Assembly: GCF_013409865.1 (NCBI RefSeq)
Contig: NZ_JACCBM010000001.1
Span: 1,178,001 to 1,242,000, forward strand
DNA from: Herbiconiux flava
GTDB lineage: Bacteria > Actinomycetota > Actinomycetes > Actinomycetales > Microbacteriaceae
DNA length: 64,000 bases
Direction: 5' to 3'
Position numbers and translations under genes: made by a program. Below, one piece after another: positions 44,253 to 52,898 of the stretch (its first letter is position 1; every line of letters begins with the position of its first letter). Under the pieces are notes generated by a model. The model made no database searches. It was not told the origin of the DNA and saw only the letters and a list, made by a program, of their open reading frames with translations.

Positions 44253-44263
44253 CCCCCCCCCCC
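44253..44263 (+). repeat. Homopolymer of 11 C upstream of fruA
   Basis: Eleven consecutive C lie 45 bases before the fruA ATG, in the fruK-fruA spacer, which is C-rich throughout. Such a run is prone to slippage and to sequencing error. Confidence 0.95.
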
Positions 44264-44307
44264 GCACCCCGCCGCACCGCCGCGGCGCCCGCCCCGAAGG
44301 AGCACCG

Positions 44308-46464
44308 ATGTCCGCCCTCATCACCCCCGAGCTGGTCGTCCTCGACCAGGATCTCGGCCGCGACCGCGCCCCGGTCATCCGCCGCCTCGCCCAGCTGGTG
44401 GTCGACGCCGGTCGCGCCACCGACGTCGACGCGCTCTTCGCCGACGCCTGGGACCGCGAGAGCAAGACCGACACCGGCATCCCCGGCGGCCTGGCCATCC
44501 CGCACTGCCGGTCGACCGCCGTGCTCGAGCCCACGCTCGCCATGGCGCGGCCGGCCCCGGGCGTCGACTTCGGATCCTCCGACGGCCCCGCCGACCTCAT
44601 CTTCTTCATCGCCGCCCCCGACGGCGCCGACCAGGAGCACCTGAAGCTCCTCTCGACCCTCGCCCGCTCCCTGATCAAGCCCGAGTTCGTGGCGTCCCTC
44701 CGCACGGCGGCCACCCCGGCCGAGATCGTGGCGATCGTCGACGGGGCACTGGCCCCGGCCCCGGCTCCCGAGAAGGCCCAGGCCGCAGCCACGACGGCGA
44801 CGGATGCTCAGCCCGCCCCTTCGGCGACGACCACCTCGCCCGCCACCCCGGCCCCCGCATCCGCGGCCCCGGCCCCGGCCTCCCGCCCTGTCATCGTCGC
44901 CGTCACCGCCTGCCCCACCGGCATCGCCCACACCTACATGGCGGCGGACTCCCTGGTCGCGGCCGGCGAGCGCGCCGGCGTCGAGCTGCACGTCGAGACC
45001 CAGGGCTCCTCGGGAGCCACCCCGCTCGACCCCGCCCTCATCGCCCGTGCCACCGCCGTCGTCTTCGCGGTCGACGTCGACGTGCGCGACAAGGCCCGGT
45101 TCGCGGGACTCCCGGTCATCCAGGCCCCAGTCAAGCGCGGCATCGACGAGCCCGACGCTATGGTCGCCGAAGCGCTGGCCGCGGCGGACGACCCGAACGC
45201 CCGGCGAGTAGCCGGCGGCGGCAACGACACCGACGGCACAGCGGCCGGCAGCACCGACTCCGGCCCGAACGAGCACATCGGCCAGAAGCTCAAGCGCTAC
45301 CTCCTCACCGGTGTCAGCTACATGATCCCCTTCGTCGCCGGCGGCGGCCTCCTGATCGCCCTCGGCTTCCTGCTCGCGGGCTACCAGATCAACGGCAACG
45401 CCACCGACATCGTCCTCGGCAACAGCCTCTGGAACCTCCCCGAGGGCGGGCTCTCCACCTACCTGGGCGCCGTCGCCTTCGTCATCGGCGCGGCCTCGAT
45501 GGGCTTCCTCGTTCCGGCGCTGGCGGGTTACATCGCCTACGCCATCGCCGACCGGCCCGGCATCGCGGTCGGCTTCACGGCCGGAGCGGTCGCGCTGGTG
45601 ATGAACGCGGGCTTCCTCGGCGGCCTCGTCGGCGGTCTGCTCGCGGGCTTCATCGCCTGGGCGATCGGCCGTATCCGGGTGCCTCGAGTCATCCGCGGAC
45701 TGATGCCCGTCGTGATCATCCCGCTGTTCGGCTCGATCTTCGCCTCCGGCCTGATGCTGCTCGTGCTGGGCGGCCCGATCGCGCTGCTGATGAGCGGACT
45801 GAACGACTGGCTGTCCTCGCTGACCGGGGCCTCCGCAGTGCTGCTCGGCGTCATCCTCGGCACGATGATGGCCATCGACCTCGGTGGCCCGATCAACAAG
45901 GTCGCCTACGCCTTCGCGGTCGCCGGCCTCGGCGCCGGCACCATCGCGAACCAGGCCCCCTGGCAGATCATGGCCGCGGTCATGGCCGCCGGCATGGTGC
46001 CACCGCTGGCCCTGGCGCTCGCCACCCTGATCGACCGCAAGCTGTTCAGCGCCGCCGAGCGCGAGAACGGCAAGGCGGCCTGGTTCCTCGGCGCGGCCTT
46101 CATCTCCGAGGGAGCCATCCCGTTCGCGGCGGCCGACCCGCTGCGCGTCATCCCGGCCGGCATCGTGGGCAGCGCGCTCACCGGCGCCATCGTGATGGGA
46201 ACCGGCGTCACCTCTCAGGCCCCGCACGGCGGCATCTTCGTCTTCTTCGCGATCGGCAACGTTGGCATGTTCATCGTCGCGATCCTCGCGGGCATGGTCG
46301 TCTCCGCCGCCCTCGTCGTGCTGCTGAAGCGCTTCGTGCGCCGTCGCCCGGTGCAGGCCGGTGCGGCTGCCGACACGTCCGCGCAGGCTCCGGATGCTCG
46401 CGCCACCGCCCCGGCCGGCGCCCCCGCCCCGGCTGCCACCCGCACCCCGGTCCCGGCCCGCTGA
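44308..46464 (+). CDS. fruA: PTS fructose transporter subunit IIABC
   Basis: A 718-residue fused enzyme II. EIIA (1-150) with phospho-His66 in GLAIPHCRS; an Ala/Pro/Thr linker; EIIB (about 192-290) with phospho-Cys in VTACPTGIAHTYMAA; EIIC (about 325-680) starting KRYLLTGVSYMIPFVAGGGL, ten hydrophobic segments. It takes up fructose as fructose 1-phosphate for FruK. AAGGAG precedes the ATG. The C-terminal 40 residues are Ala/Pro-rich. ptsH follows after 98 bases holding inverted CGGTCACCG/CGGTGACCG arms. Confidence 0.95.
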   Translation: MSALITPELVVLDQDLGRDRAPVIRRLAQLVVDAGRATDVDALFADAWDRESKTDTGIPGGLAIPHCRSTAVLEPTLAMARPAPGVDFGSSDGPADLIFFIAAPDGADQEHLKLLSTLARSLIKPEFVASLRTAATPAEIVAIVDGALAPAPAPEKAQAAATTATDAQPAPSATTTSPATPAPASAAPAPASRPVIVAVTACPTGIAHTYMAADSLVAAGERAGVELHVETQGSSGATPLDPALIARATAVVFAVDVDVRDKARFAGLPVIQAPVKRGIDEPDAMVAEALAAADDPNARRVAGGGNDTDGTAAGSTDSGPNEHIGQKLKRYLLTGVSYMIPFVAGGGLLIALGFLLAGYQINGNATDIVLGNSLWNLPEGGLSTYLGAVAFVIGAASMGFLVPALAGYIAYAIADRPGIAVGFTAGAVALVMNAGFLGGLVGGLLAGFIAWAIGRIRVPRVIRGLMPVVIIPLFGSIFASGLMLLVLGGPIALLMSGLNDWLSSLTGASAVLLGVILGTMMAIDLGGPINKVAYAFAVAGLGAGTIANQAPWQIMAAVMAAGMVPPLALALATLIDRKLFSAAERENGKAAWFLGAAFISEGAIPFAAADPLRVIPAGIVGSALTGAIVMGTGVTSQAPHGGIFVFFAIGNVGMFIVAILAGMVVSAALVVLLKRFVRRRPVQAGAAADTSAQAPDARATAPAGAPAPAATRTPVPAR

Positions 46465-46562
46465 CACCGGTCACCGACGCCACGCGTCCCACGTCGCCGA
46501 CCCACGGCGCCGGTGACCGACCCCGCCCGTCCACCCCGCCCCACCACCACCGAAGGATCCCC

Positions 46563-46832
46563 ATGCCGGAACGCACCGCCACCATCGCCAGCCGCGTCGG
46601 GCTGCACGCCCGCCCCGCCTCGCTCTTCATCGAGGCCGTGAAGCGCCAGAACACCAAGGTCACCATCTCGAAGGACGGCAGCGCGCCGATGGACGCGTCG
46701 AGCATCCTCTCGATCATGAGCCTCGGCGCCGCCAACGGCGACACCGTCACGCTCGCGGCCGAGGGCCCCGACGCCGACGCGGCGCTGACCGAGCTGGTCG
46801 CCCTGCTCGAGACGGATCTCGACGCCGAGTAG
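46563..46832 (+). CDS. ptsH: Phosphocarrier protein HPr
   Basis: An 89-residue HPr, relay between enzyme I and all sugar EIIs. Phospho-His15 is in GLHARPAS, and the regulatory Ser46 region (DASSILSIMSLG) is present, so HprK-type control is at least structurally possible. AAGGAT lies upstream of the ATG. Being in the fructose operon is usual for actinobacteria. ptsI is not in the window. A strong hairpin follows after 24 bases. Confidence 0.96.
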   Translation: MPERTATIASRVGLHARPASLFIEAVKRQNTKVTISKDGSAPMDASSILSIMSLGAANGDTVTLAAEGPDADAALTELVALLETDLDAE

Positions 46833-46856
46833 CGACGCCGCGCATCCGCTCGTCTC

Positions 46857-46891
46857 AGAACGCCCTTCCGCCAGCAGCGGAGGGGCGTTCT
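46857..46891. terminator. Bidirectional terminator after ptsH
   Basis: A 15-base-pair stem (46857-46871 with 46877-46891, one T/G pair) closes the loop CAGCA. It ends 4 bases before the stop codon of the convergent regulator gene, so it probably serves both. Confidence 0.88.
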
Positions 46892-46894
46892 GCG

Positions 46895-47647
46895 TCAGAA
46901 CAGGTCGGGGGAGGGTGTCGAGGTGTGGCGCACCGAGACGTCGGCGTGCCGATCGAAGCGGTACCCGACGCCGCGCACGGTGCGCACGATGTCCTCGTAG
47001 TCGCCGAGCTTGGAGCGCAGGCGCCGCACGTGCACGTCGATGGTGCGCTCGTTCGGCACCTCCTCGTCGCCGGCAGACCAGAGCGACGAGATCAGCTCGG
47101 CGCGCTCGATGGTGCGGCCCTCGCGGAGCACCAGGTACTGCAGCAGCTCGAACTCCTTGTAGGTGAGGTTCGCGGCCTGGTTGTCGAGCAGTACGCGCTT
47201 GCGGGAGAGGTCGACGACGACGCCGTCGCGGGCGCGGTCCTGCTCCTCGTCAGGGGCCTGGCGGTGCTTGGCGAGCGCGGCCGGGTCCTGCAGGGCGAGG
47301 CGCACGACCTCGACGTCGCGTCCGCCGGCCCCGCGGGGGGCGAGGGCGACGGCGGCATAGGTCTCGGAGGAGGGGGCGATCTGAGCGGCGAGGGCCTTCA
47401 GCTGCTCGACGATGCGGCCGAGGTCGGTGCCGTCGGCGGCCGCCTTGTCCTCGTCGATGCCGACGTAGAGCACGAAGCCGCGGGCCTCGGTGCCGTCGGG
47501 CACGGCGCGGATGCGGGGGGTGGGCTCCGCGGCGACGCGCGAGCGGAGGGGGGTGACGGTGGAGGGGCGGGAATCGAGGTGGGCGATCGACATGGAGGCG
47601 TGTCCTAGCGGGAGCGGCCCGTGGTCGACGGGCCGGAAGTGTGTCAT
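46895..47647 (-). CDS. Winged-helix (OmpR/PhoB-type) regulator without receiver domain
   Basis: A 250-residue protein. The C-terminal 100 residues are a Trans_reg_C winged helix: NLTYKEFELLQYLVLREGRT, then NERTIDVHVRRLRSKLG and VRTVRGVGYRF. The N-terminal half is not a CheY receiver (no acidic pocket or phospho-Asp context); it has a small alpha/beta segment GFVLYVGIDEDKAAADGTDL of unknown type. Starts at 47647 or at an ATG at 47593 are both possible. A gene for a 32-residue Cys-rich peptide lies 129 bases upstream on the same strand. Confidence 0.82.
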   Translation of the reverse strand: MTHFRPVDHGPLPLGHASMSIAHLDSRPSTVTPLRSRVAAEPTPRIRAVPDGTEARGFVLYVGIDEDKAAADGTDLGRIVEQLKALAAQIAPSSETYAAVALAPRGAGGRDVEVVRLALQDPAALAKHRQAPDEEQDRARDGVVVDLSRKRVLLDNQAANLTYKEFELLQYLVLREGRTIERAELISSLWSAGDEEVPNERTIDVHVRRLRSKLGDYEDIVRTVRGVGYRFDRHADVSVRHTSTPSPDLF

Positions 47648-47776
47648 TCCGAAGGATCCTGGTGCGGATCCGGAGACGGCAGACCGAATCAGACGAGACG
47701 GATGCCGGGGAGCACGACGCTCTCCGCGATCAGATGCGCGGGGGTCGGTGCTCGAGCGAGAGGGTGAGAGTTCTCG

Positions 47777-47875
47777 TCAGCGACACATTCGACAGCACAT
47801 GACGGCGCCGCCGGCCATCATGCCGGCGTTCCCGGGGGCCTCAAAGGAGGTCGGGGTGAACGCGTTGTCAGTCAT
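47777..47875 (-). CDS. 32-residue Cys-rich peptide, possible leader (attenuator) peptide
   Basis: ATG at 47875 opens a frame of 32 codons on the minus strand: MTDNAFTPTSFEAPGNAG, then MMAGGAV, then MCCRMCR and TGA. Three Cys and two Arg lie in the last six residues. A -35 TTGACA and -10 TTTGAT with an 18-base spacer place transcription start at the ATG itself, so it would be a leaderless short ORF. In mycobacteria, leaderless short ORFs ending in Cys codons act as cysteine-responsive attenuators. The regulator gene at 46895 follows. I do not know this peptide family; coding is inferred. Confidence 0.55.
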   Translation of the reverse strand: MTDNAFTPTSFEAPGNAGMMAGGAVMCCRMCR

Positions 47876-47882
47876 GTCCCCA

Positions 47883-47912
47883 ATCAAAGCGGATGCGCGA
47901 GACGGATGTCAA
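47883..47912 (-). promoter_or_regulatory. Promoter of the Cys-rich peptide gene
   Basis: On the minus strand TTGACA (47907-47912) and TTTGAT (47883-47888) are 18 bases apart, and 7 bases separate the -10 box from the ATG. Perfect inverted arms GCGGATGC (47889-47896) and GCATCCGC (47913-47920) flank the -35 box and could be an operator, though the GGATGC word is frequent in this genome. Confidence 0.55.
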
Positions 47913-47987
47913 GCATCCGCTCGACTTCTGTGCAGTGGCACGGCGACGGCTGAGGTATAGGTTCGACCCCATGACCCGGAGCGAGGC

Positions 47988-49481
47988 ATGACCCAGACGT
48001 CCCCACCGATCGCCGATCGGGCACGCTGGCAGGCCTTCGCGGTCTGCGTCGCGGTCGCCGCGCTGACGATCCTCGACCTGTCGAAGGTGAACGTCGGACT
48101 GCCGTCGATCGAGAAGTCGCTCGGCGCCGGCCCGACCGAGCTGCAGATCATCGTCGCGGGCTACGCCCTCGCGTTCGGTCTCGCGCTCGTGCCCTCCGGC
48201 CGTCTCGGCGACCTCTACTCGCGCAAACTGCTGTTCATCATCGGGCTCAGCGCCTTCACCCTCGCCAGCGCGGCCTGCGCAGTCGCGCCCGACATCAACA
48301 CGCTCGTCATCGCGCGGATCGTGCAGGGTGTGGCGGCGGGCATCCAGATGCCGCAGGTGCTCGGTCTCGTGCAGCAGCTCTTCCAGGGCGAGGAGCGCGG
48401 CCGCGCCTTCGGGCTCTTCGGGGCGACGATCGGCGTGGCGACGGCGTTCGGTCCGACGCTCGGCGGGCTGCTCATCGCGATCGGCGGGCCGACCGACGGC
48501 TGGCGCCTGCTGTTCTGGATGAACGTGCCGCTCGGCATCGTGCTGCTGCTGATCGCCATCAGGCTGCTGCCCAAGGCGCAGGTGCGCGACCCCGGTGCGA
48601 GGAACCTCGACCTGATCGGGATCGTGCTGCTCGGAGCATCCGTCTTCACCTTCATGCTGCCGTTCGTGCTGACCACCGGAGGGCCCGACGACAGCAACTT
48701 CCGCTGGTTCTGGCTCGCGGGCACGGTCGTCGCGGTGGCGCTGTTCATCTGGTGGGAGCGGCGGTACCAGGCGAGCGGCAAGTCGCCGGCCATCCGCTTC
48801 TCGCTGTTCACGATCAGCTCGTACCGCAACGGGCTGCTGCTCGCGACGGCCTGGTTCGCGGCGGTGCCGGCGGTGTTCCTGCTGACGACGCTGTTCCTGC
48901 AGGAGGGGCTCGGGTTCGAGCCGGTGTTCGCGGGGATGGTGAGCATCCCGTTCGCACTGACCTCGGCGATCTCGTCGCTGATCGGTGGGCGGCTCGTGAT
49001 GCGGCTGGGGCGCAAGCTCGTGGTGATCGGCGTCGTCGTGGCGATGATCGGGTTCGTGCTGGTGCTGCTCGCAGCCGTGCTGCCGCCGGCCGGCTGGTCG
49101 ATCTGGCTGATGGCGGGGGCGATGGCGGTCGCGGGTGCCGGTGGCGGCTTCGTGATCTCGCCGAACCAGACGCTGACGCTCGCCGAGATCCCGGTGACCG
49201 AGGGCGGCGTGGCCGGGTCGATGGCCCAGGTGGGGCAGCGCGTCGGCACGGCGATGGGCGTCGCGGCGGCCTCGTCCATCTTCTTCGCGACGCTGTACCG
49301 CGAGGGGCCGGGCAACGCCGACAACGTGATGATCTACCACGACGGGTTCCGCAACGCGTTCTTCGTGGCGCTGGGGCTGCTGTCGGTGGCGCTCGTGATC
49401 GGGCTGCTCGACCTGCGGCGGCGGGCGAAGCAGGCGGCGGGCCCGGATGCCGAGGAGCCGGCCTCTTCCGCGGCTTCGTAG
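47988..49481 (+). CDS. MFS transporter, DHA2 drug exporter family
   Basis: A 497-residue exporter-like protein with 14 hydrophobic segments. It opens with AVAALTILDLSKVNVGLPSIEKSL, has SGRLGDLYSRKLLFIIGL (loop 2-3 motif) and GATIGVATAFGPTLGGLL (motif C of antiporters). Length and motifs fit DHA2 (EmrB/QacA-like). The C-terminal tail is short and charged. It is divergent from the Cys-rich peptide gene, sharing about 110 bases, so regulation by the winged-helix protein is conceivable but only inferred. Confidence 0.87.
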   Translation: MTQTSPPIADRARWQAFAVCVAVAALTILDLSKVNVGLPSIEKSLGAGPTELQIIVAGYALAFGLALVPSGRLGDLYSRKLLFIIGLSAFTLASAACAVAPDINTLVIARIVQGVAAGIQMPQVLGLVQQLFQGEERGRAFGLFGATIGVATAFGPTLGGLLIAIGGPTDGWRLLFWMNVPLGIVLLLIAIRLLPKAQVRDPGARNLDLIGIVLLGASVFTFMLPFVLTTGGPDDSNFRWFWLAGTVVAVALFIWWERRYQASGKSPAIRFSLFTISSYRNGLLLATAWFAAVPAVFLLTTLFLQEGLGFEPVFAGMVSIPFALTSAISSLIGGRLVMRLGRKLVVIGVVVAMIGFVLVLLAAVLPPAGWSIWLMAGAMAVAGAGGGFVISPNQTLTLAEIPVTEGGVAGSMAQVGQRVGTAMGVAAASSIFFATLYREGPGNADNVMIYHDGFRNAFFVALGLLSVALVIGLLDLRRRAKQAAGPDAEEPASSAAS

Positions 49482-49503
49482 GCGGGCTTTCGCTCGGTGC
49501 GGG

Positions 49504-50562
49504 TCAGTGTGCGGGCGGGAAGCCGGCTCTGAGCTCGTCGAAGACGGCGCCCGCGTCGTCGAGCTGGGCGAGCGCCGCTGACTGGCCGGCCCAGAGCGAG
49601 AGGAGCTCGCCGCGATCGAGTCGGGAGGCCTCGGCTCGGAAGCGTCCGGTGAGCCAGTTCTGCGTGGGGAAGGGAGCAATGGCGCCGGACTCCTCGACGA
49701 TTCGCGTCGCCCGGTTCGGGAGGCCGCGGGCGAGCCGTCCGCTCATCGCGCGGGTGAGCACGGTGTCGTGGGCGGCCGCAGCGGCGATGGCCTGTCTGTG
49801 CGACTCGGGCGCCGCCGACTGCCGGGTGCGCAGGAACGCGGTGCCCACCTGCACACCGTCGGCGCCGAGCGCGGCGGCCGCAGCGACCCCGCGCCGCTCG
49901 GCGATGCCGCCGGCCGCCACGACCGGCACGCCGACCGCGTCGACCACCTGGGGCACCAGCGCCATCGTTCCGACGAGCGACTGCTCGGGCGGGCGGAGGA
50001 ACGAGGTGCGGTGCCCGCCGGCCTCCGACCCCGAGGCGACGACGACGTCGACTCCGCCGTGCTCGAGCGCAAGGGCCTCGTCGACGGTCGTCGCGGTGCC
50101 GATCACGACGATCCCGGCACGGTGGGTGCGCTCGACGACGTCTTCGGGCGGCACCCCGAACACGAACGACACGGCGGCCGGGCGCGCCTCGAGCACGGCG
50201 TCGACCTGCTCGCCGAACGGCGGAAGGAAGGCGTCGGGCAGCCCGGGCATCTCGAGTCCCACCTCGGCGAACAGCGGGGCGACGGATGCCGCCGCCTTCG
50301 CGAACGCCGTCGCCGTCGCCGACTCGGCAGGCGCGGCCTCGTCGCCCGTCGGCACCCACAGGTTGAGGGCGAACGGCCGGCGCGTGCGGGCGTGGAGTTC
50401 TGCGGCGACCTGCCGGATGCGCGCGGCGTCGTACCCGTACAGCCCGAAGGACCCGAGACCGCCCCGGTCGCTCACGACCGCAGCGAGCTCCACCGACGAG
50501 ACCCCGCCGAACGGCCCCAGCACGATCGGTACCTCGACCCCGATCGCGGCTCCCAACGACAT
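49504..50562 (-). CDS. Nitronate monooxygenase family (2-nitropropane dioxygenase-like)
   Basis: A 352-residue FMN TIM-barrel protein: IVLGPFGGVSSVELAAVVSD near the start, FVFGVPPEDV, VVASGSEAGGHR and QVGTAFLRT (phosphate site) are typical. Members oxidise alkyl nitronates or act as NADH:quinone reductases; specificity is not clear. Two ATGs lie close together; 50562 is used because GGAG is then 7 bases upstream. It is convergent with the MFS gene (22-base gap). Confidence 0.87.
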   Translation of the reverse strand: MSLGAAIGVEVPIVLGPFGGVSSVELAAVVSDRGGLGSFGLYGYDAARIRQVAAELHARTRRPFALNLWVPTGDEAAPAESATATAFAKAAASVAPLFAEVGLEMPGLPDAFLPPFGEQVDAVLEARPAAVSFVFGVPPEDVVERTHRAGIVVIGTATTVDEALALEHGGVDVVVASGSEAGGHRTSFLRPPEQSLVGTMALVPQVVDAVGVPVVAAGGIAERRGVAAAAALGADGVQVGTAFLRTRQSAAPESHRQAIAAAAAHDTVLTRAMSGRLARGLPNRATRIVEESGAIAPFPTQNWLTGRFRAEASRLDRGELLSLWAGQSAALAQLDDAGAVFDELRAGFPPAH

Positions 50563-50689
50563 CGTCATGCTCCGAGTATCCACCCGCCGCGGCGCCCGGC
50601 TCGCAGTGCGATCATCCATCTCTGGAACCCGCGCACTCCGCGGTCCTGCCGACCGGACCCGATCTCCTTGATCCAGCCATGACCATCTC

Positions 50690-50747
50690 GGGCAAGCGCG
50701 TGAGCGCGCGGCAGTCGGGTGTGCTGCCGCGCGCTTCGCGCTTGCCC
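50690..50747 (-). terminator. Long near-perfect hairpin after the HNH gene
   Basis: A stem of about 24 base pairs (50690-50714 with 50724-50747, one extra base on the left arm) closes a 9-base loop, 17 bases after the stop of the HNH gene. It contains CGCGCGCTTCGCGC, nearly the same as in the hairpin at 26746-26770. No T run follows. Confidence 0.8.
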
Positions 50748-50764
50748 TCGGATGCGGTGGCTGG

Positions 50765-52136
50765 CTAGGCGGCGGGTCGCTGGATGGTGCGTCGCCGGGT
50801 GGTTGGGATCGGTGTCTGTTCCGTGTCGACCCATCTCGGCGGGATGAGATGAGGCACCCCGTCGTGCATGACCAGTTTCCACGGTGATTTGTGCAGGTGC
50901 GAGTGATGGAAGTGACAGAGAAGTACGCCGTTGTCGATGTCGGTGCGGCCGGGCGGATGATCGTCTGAAACCCACTCGTTCGCATGATGTGTCTCGCAGT
51001 ATGAGGGTGGCCGGTCGCAGCTGGGCCACACGCATCCGCCGTCGCGGGCGGCTAGTGCCCGGTTCTGCGCCGGGGTGAAGAGGCGCTTGGTCTTGCCGTG
51101 GTAGAGCACTTCGCCCTTGTCGCCGAAGAGGGTCGCTGCGACGGGGGATGCGCAGCGCAGTTGCGCGACGGTGGAGGCGGGGATGGGCTGGTCGATGCCG
51201 TCGATCCACCCGACTCCGCGGCCTGCCAGGAGGTCGTCGAGGGTCATGTGCACGTTGACCGTGGCGATGGCCCCGTTGATGCGAGGCATGTCGTCGGCGC
51301 CAGCGGCGCGGGCGATGAGTTCGGTGACGGTGTCGGCGTTCTTCTGCGCTGCGGTACGGCCATCAGCAGTCACGTACTCGTCGCCATCGACGAACCGTGG
51401 CCCTGTCACGCGCGGGCTCTGCAACGCCCGGATGCTCGACATCCACACCCCCGCCCTGCTCGGGGGTGAGCGCGAACTTCCCCCGGTACATCCCATCCGA
51501 CGATTGCGCGATAGTCAGTGACCGCTGCATCTGCAGCACCTCGTCCCGCGGCTCCGCACCATCGGGGTCGAGTACTTCGCGCAGGTGGATGGCGGCCCTG
51601 AACGTCTCATCGGCGGTCAGCCGACACGAGAGGGTCTGATCGACCAGGGTCTCTTCGGCGAGGGCTACGACGTCGGGCGAGCATCCGCGATCGGCGAGCA
51701 CACTGCACTGCTTCACGATGGCCGCCGCCGCCTCGACGCCGAGCACGCCTTCATCGAGCACGCGAGCGACCACCGAGAACGGCACCGGCCCCTCGCCACC
51801 ACCCAGCAGCACCGCGCCCCGCAGTCGCCGACCGAGCTCGAGCCGGGCCTTGCACGCCCGCGCCGATGCCCCGGTGACCTTCGCGATGAGCGCGACGGGG
51901 CTGGTGAAGTTCTGCGACCGGCTGAGGCCCTCGTCGCCGAGCTCGGTGCGTGACCGTACCGCGACCTCGCCAGCGGTGTGCACCTGCCCGGCCGAGACCA
52001 GCCGTGCAACCGCCTCGAAGTCGGCCATCAGCTCCAACACGGCCTCGTCGGAAAGCCCCGCCAGCCTGCTGCGCGCCGCACCCAGAACGCCTTGGAGATC
52101 GCGGGCGATCTCCTTGAGCGAGACGTCTGGTTCCAT
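50765..52136 (-). pseudogene. DUF222/HNH endonuclease, broken by a one-base frameshift
   Basis: Two overlapping frames make up one DUF222-HNH protein of about 455 residues. The first (from ATG 52136) has the DUF222 helical domain up to KFALTPEQGG; the second carries on with SSIRALQSPRVTGPRFVDG and ends with an intact HNH domain (CVWPSC, ETHHANEW, NGVLLCHFHH). Removing one base from the C run at 51450-51454 (G run on the coding strand) joins them exactly. Such genes are multicopy and variable in actinobacteria. It may be a true pseudogene, a phase-variable gene or a sequencing error. TAGAAT lies 6 bases before the ATG. Confidence 0.85.
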
Positions 52137-52233
52137 GCTGAGATTCTATCAGAAATACCTGATGAATGCTCTATTAATCCGCGCGTCCGTAGCCTCTGAG
52201 CGGGTGCGGAGGGACAGGTGCGGGTCGGTCGGA

Positions 52234-52866
52234 CTAGACCAGCCCGTAGAGGCGGTCGCCCGCGTCGCCGAGGCCCGGGACGATGTAGCCCTTCTCGTTG
52301 AGGCGCTCGTCGAGGGCGCCCAGCACCAGGGTGACGTCGCGGCCCTCGGTGGCCTTCTCGAGGGCGGCGACGCCTTCGGGAGCTGCGAGGAGGCAGATCG
52401 CCGTGACGTCCTGCGCACCGCGGTCGAAGAGGAACTTGATCGCCGCCGACAGCGAGCCGCCGGTGGCGAGCATCGGGTCGAGCACGAAGCACTGGCGGTC
52501 GGAGAGGTCGTCGGGCAGGCGCTCGGCGTAGGTGGTGGGCTCGAGGGTCTCCTCGTTGCGCACCATCCCGAGGAAGCCGACCTCGGCCGACGGCACCAGC
52601 TTCACCATGCCCTCGAGCATGCCGAGCCCGGCGCGCAGGATCGGCACCACGAGCGGACGCGGCTCGCTCAGCGCCAGGCCCTGGGTCTCGGCGACGGGGG
52701 TCTGGATTGTGATCGGCTCCACGCTCACGTTGCGGGTGGCCTCGTAGGCTAGGAGCGTCACGAGCTCCTCGGTGAGCGCGCGGAAGGTCGGCGAGGGTGT
52801 CGTGCGGTCGCGCAGCACGGTGAGCTTGTGGGTGATGAGCGGGTGATCGGCAACGTGAACTCGCAT
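52234..52866 (-). CDS. upp: Uracil phosphoribosyltransferase
   Basis: A 210-residue enzyme making UMP from uracil and PRPP. The PRPP loop is [14 protein letters not shown], the uracil-binding end GDAGDRLYG, and an early [11 protein letters not shown] is typical. Full length for the family. TAGATT (52873-52878 on the minus strand) is 6 bases before the ATG, so the start is leaderless. It shares a 32-base divergent region with tadA, whose promoter must overlap. Uracil released by the nucleoside genes near 22 kb would be its substrate. Confidence 0.96.
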   Translation of the reverse strand: MRVHVADHPLITHKLTVLRDRTTPSPTFRALTEELVTLLAYEATRNVSVEPITIQTPVAETQGLALSEPRPLVVPILRAGLGMLEGMVKLVPSAEVGFLGMVRNEETLEPTTYAERLPDDLSDRQCFVLDPMLATGGSLSAAIKFLFDRGAQDVTAICLLAAPEGVAALEKATEGRDVTLVLGALDERLNEKGYIVPGLGDAGDRLYGLV

Positions 52867-52898
52867 GAGGCCAATCTACTGGAGAGGACGGCGCCACC

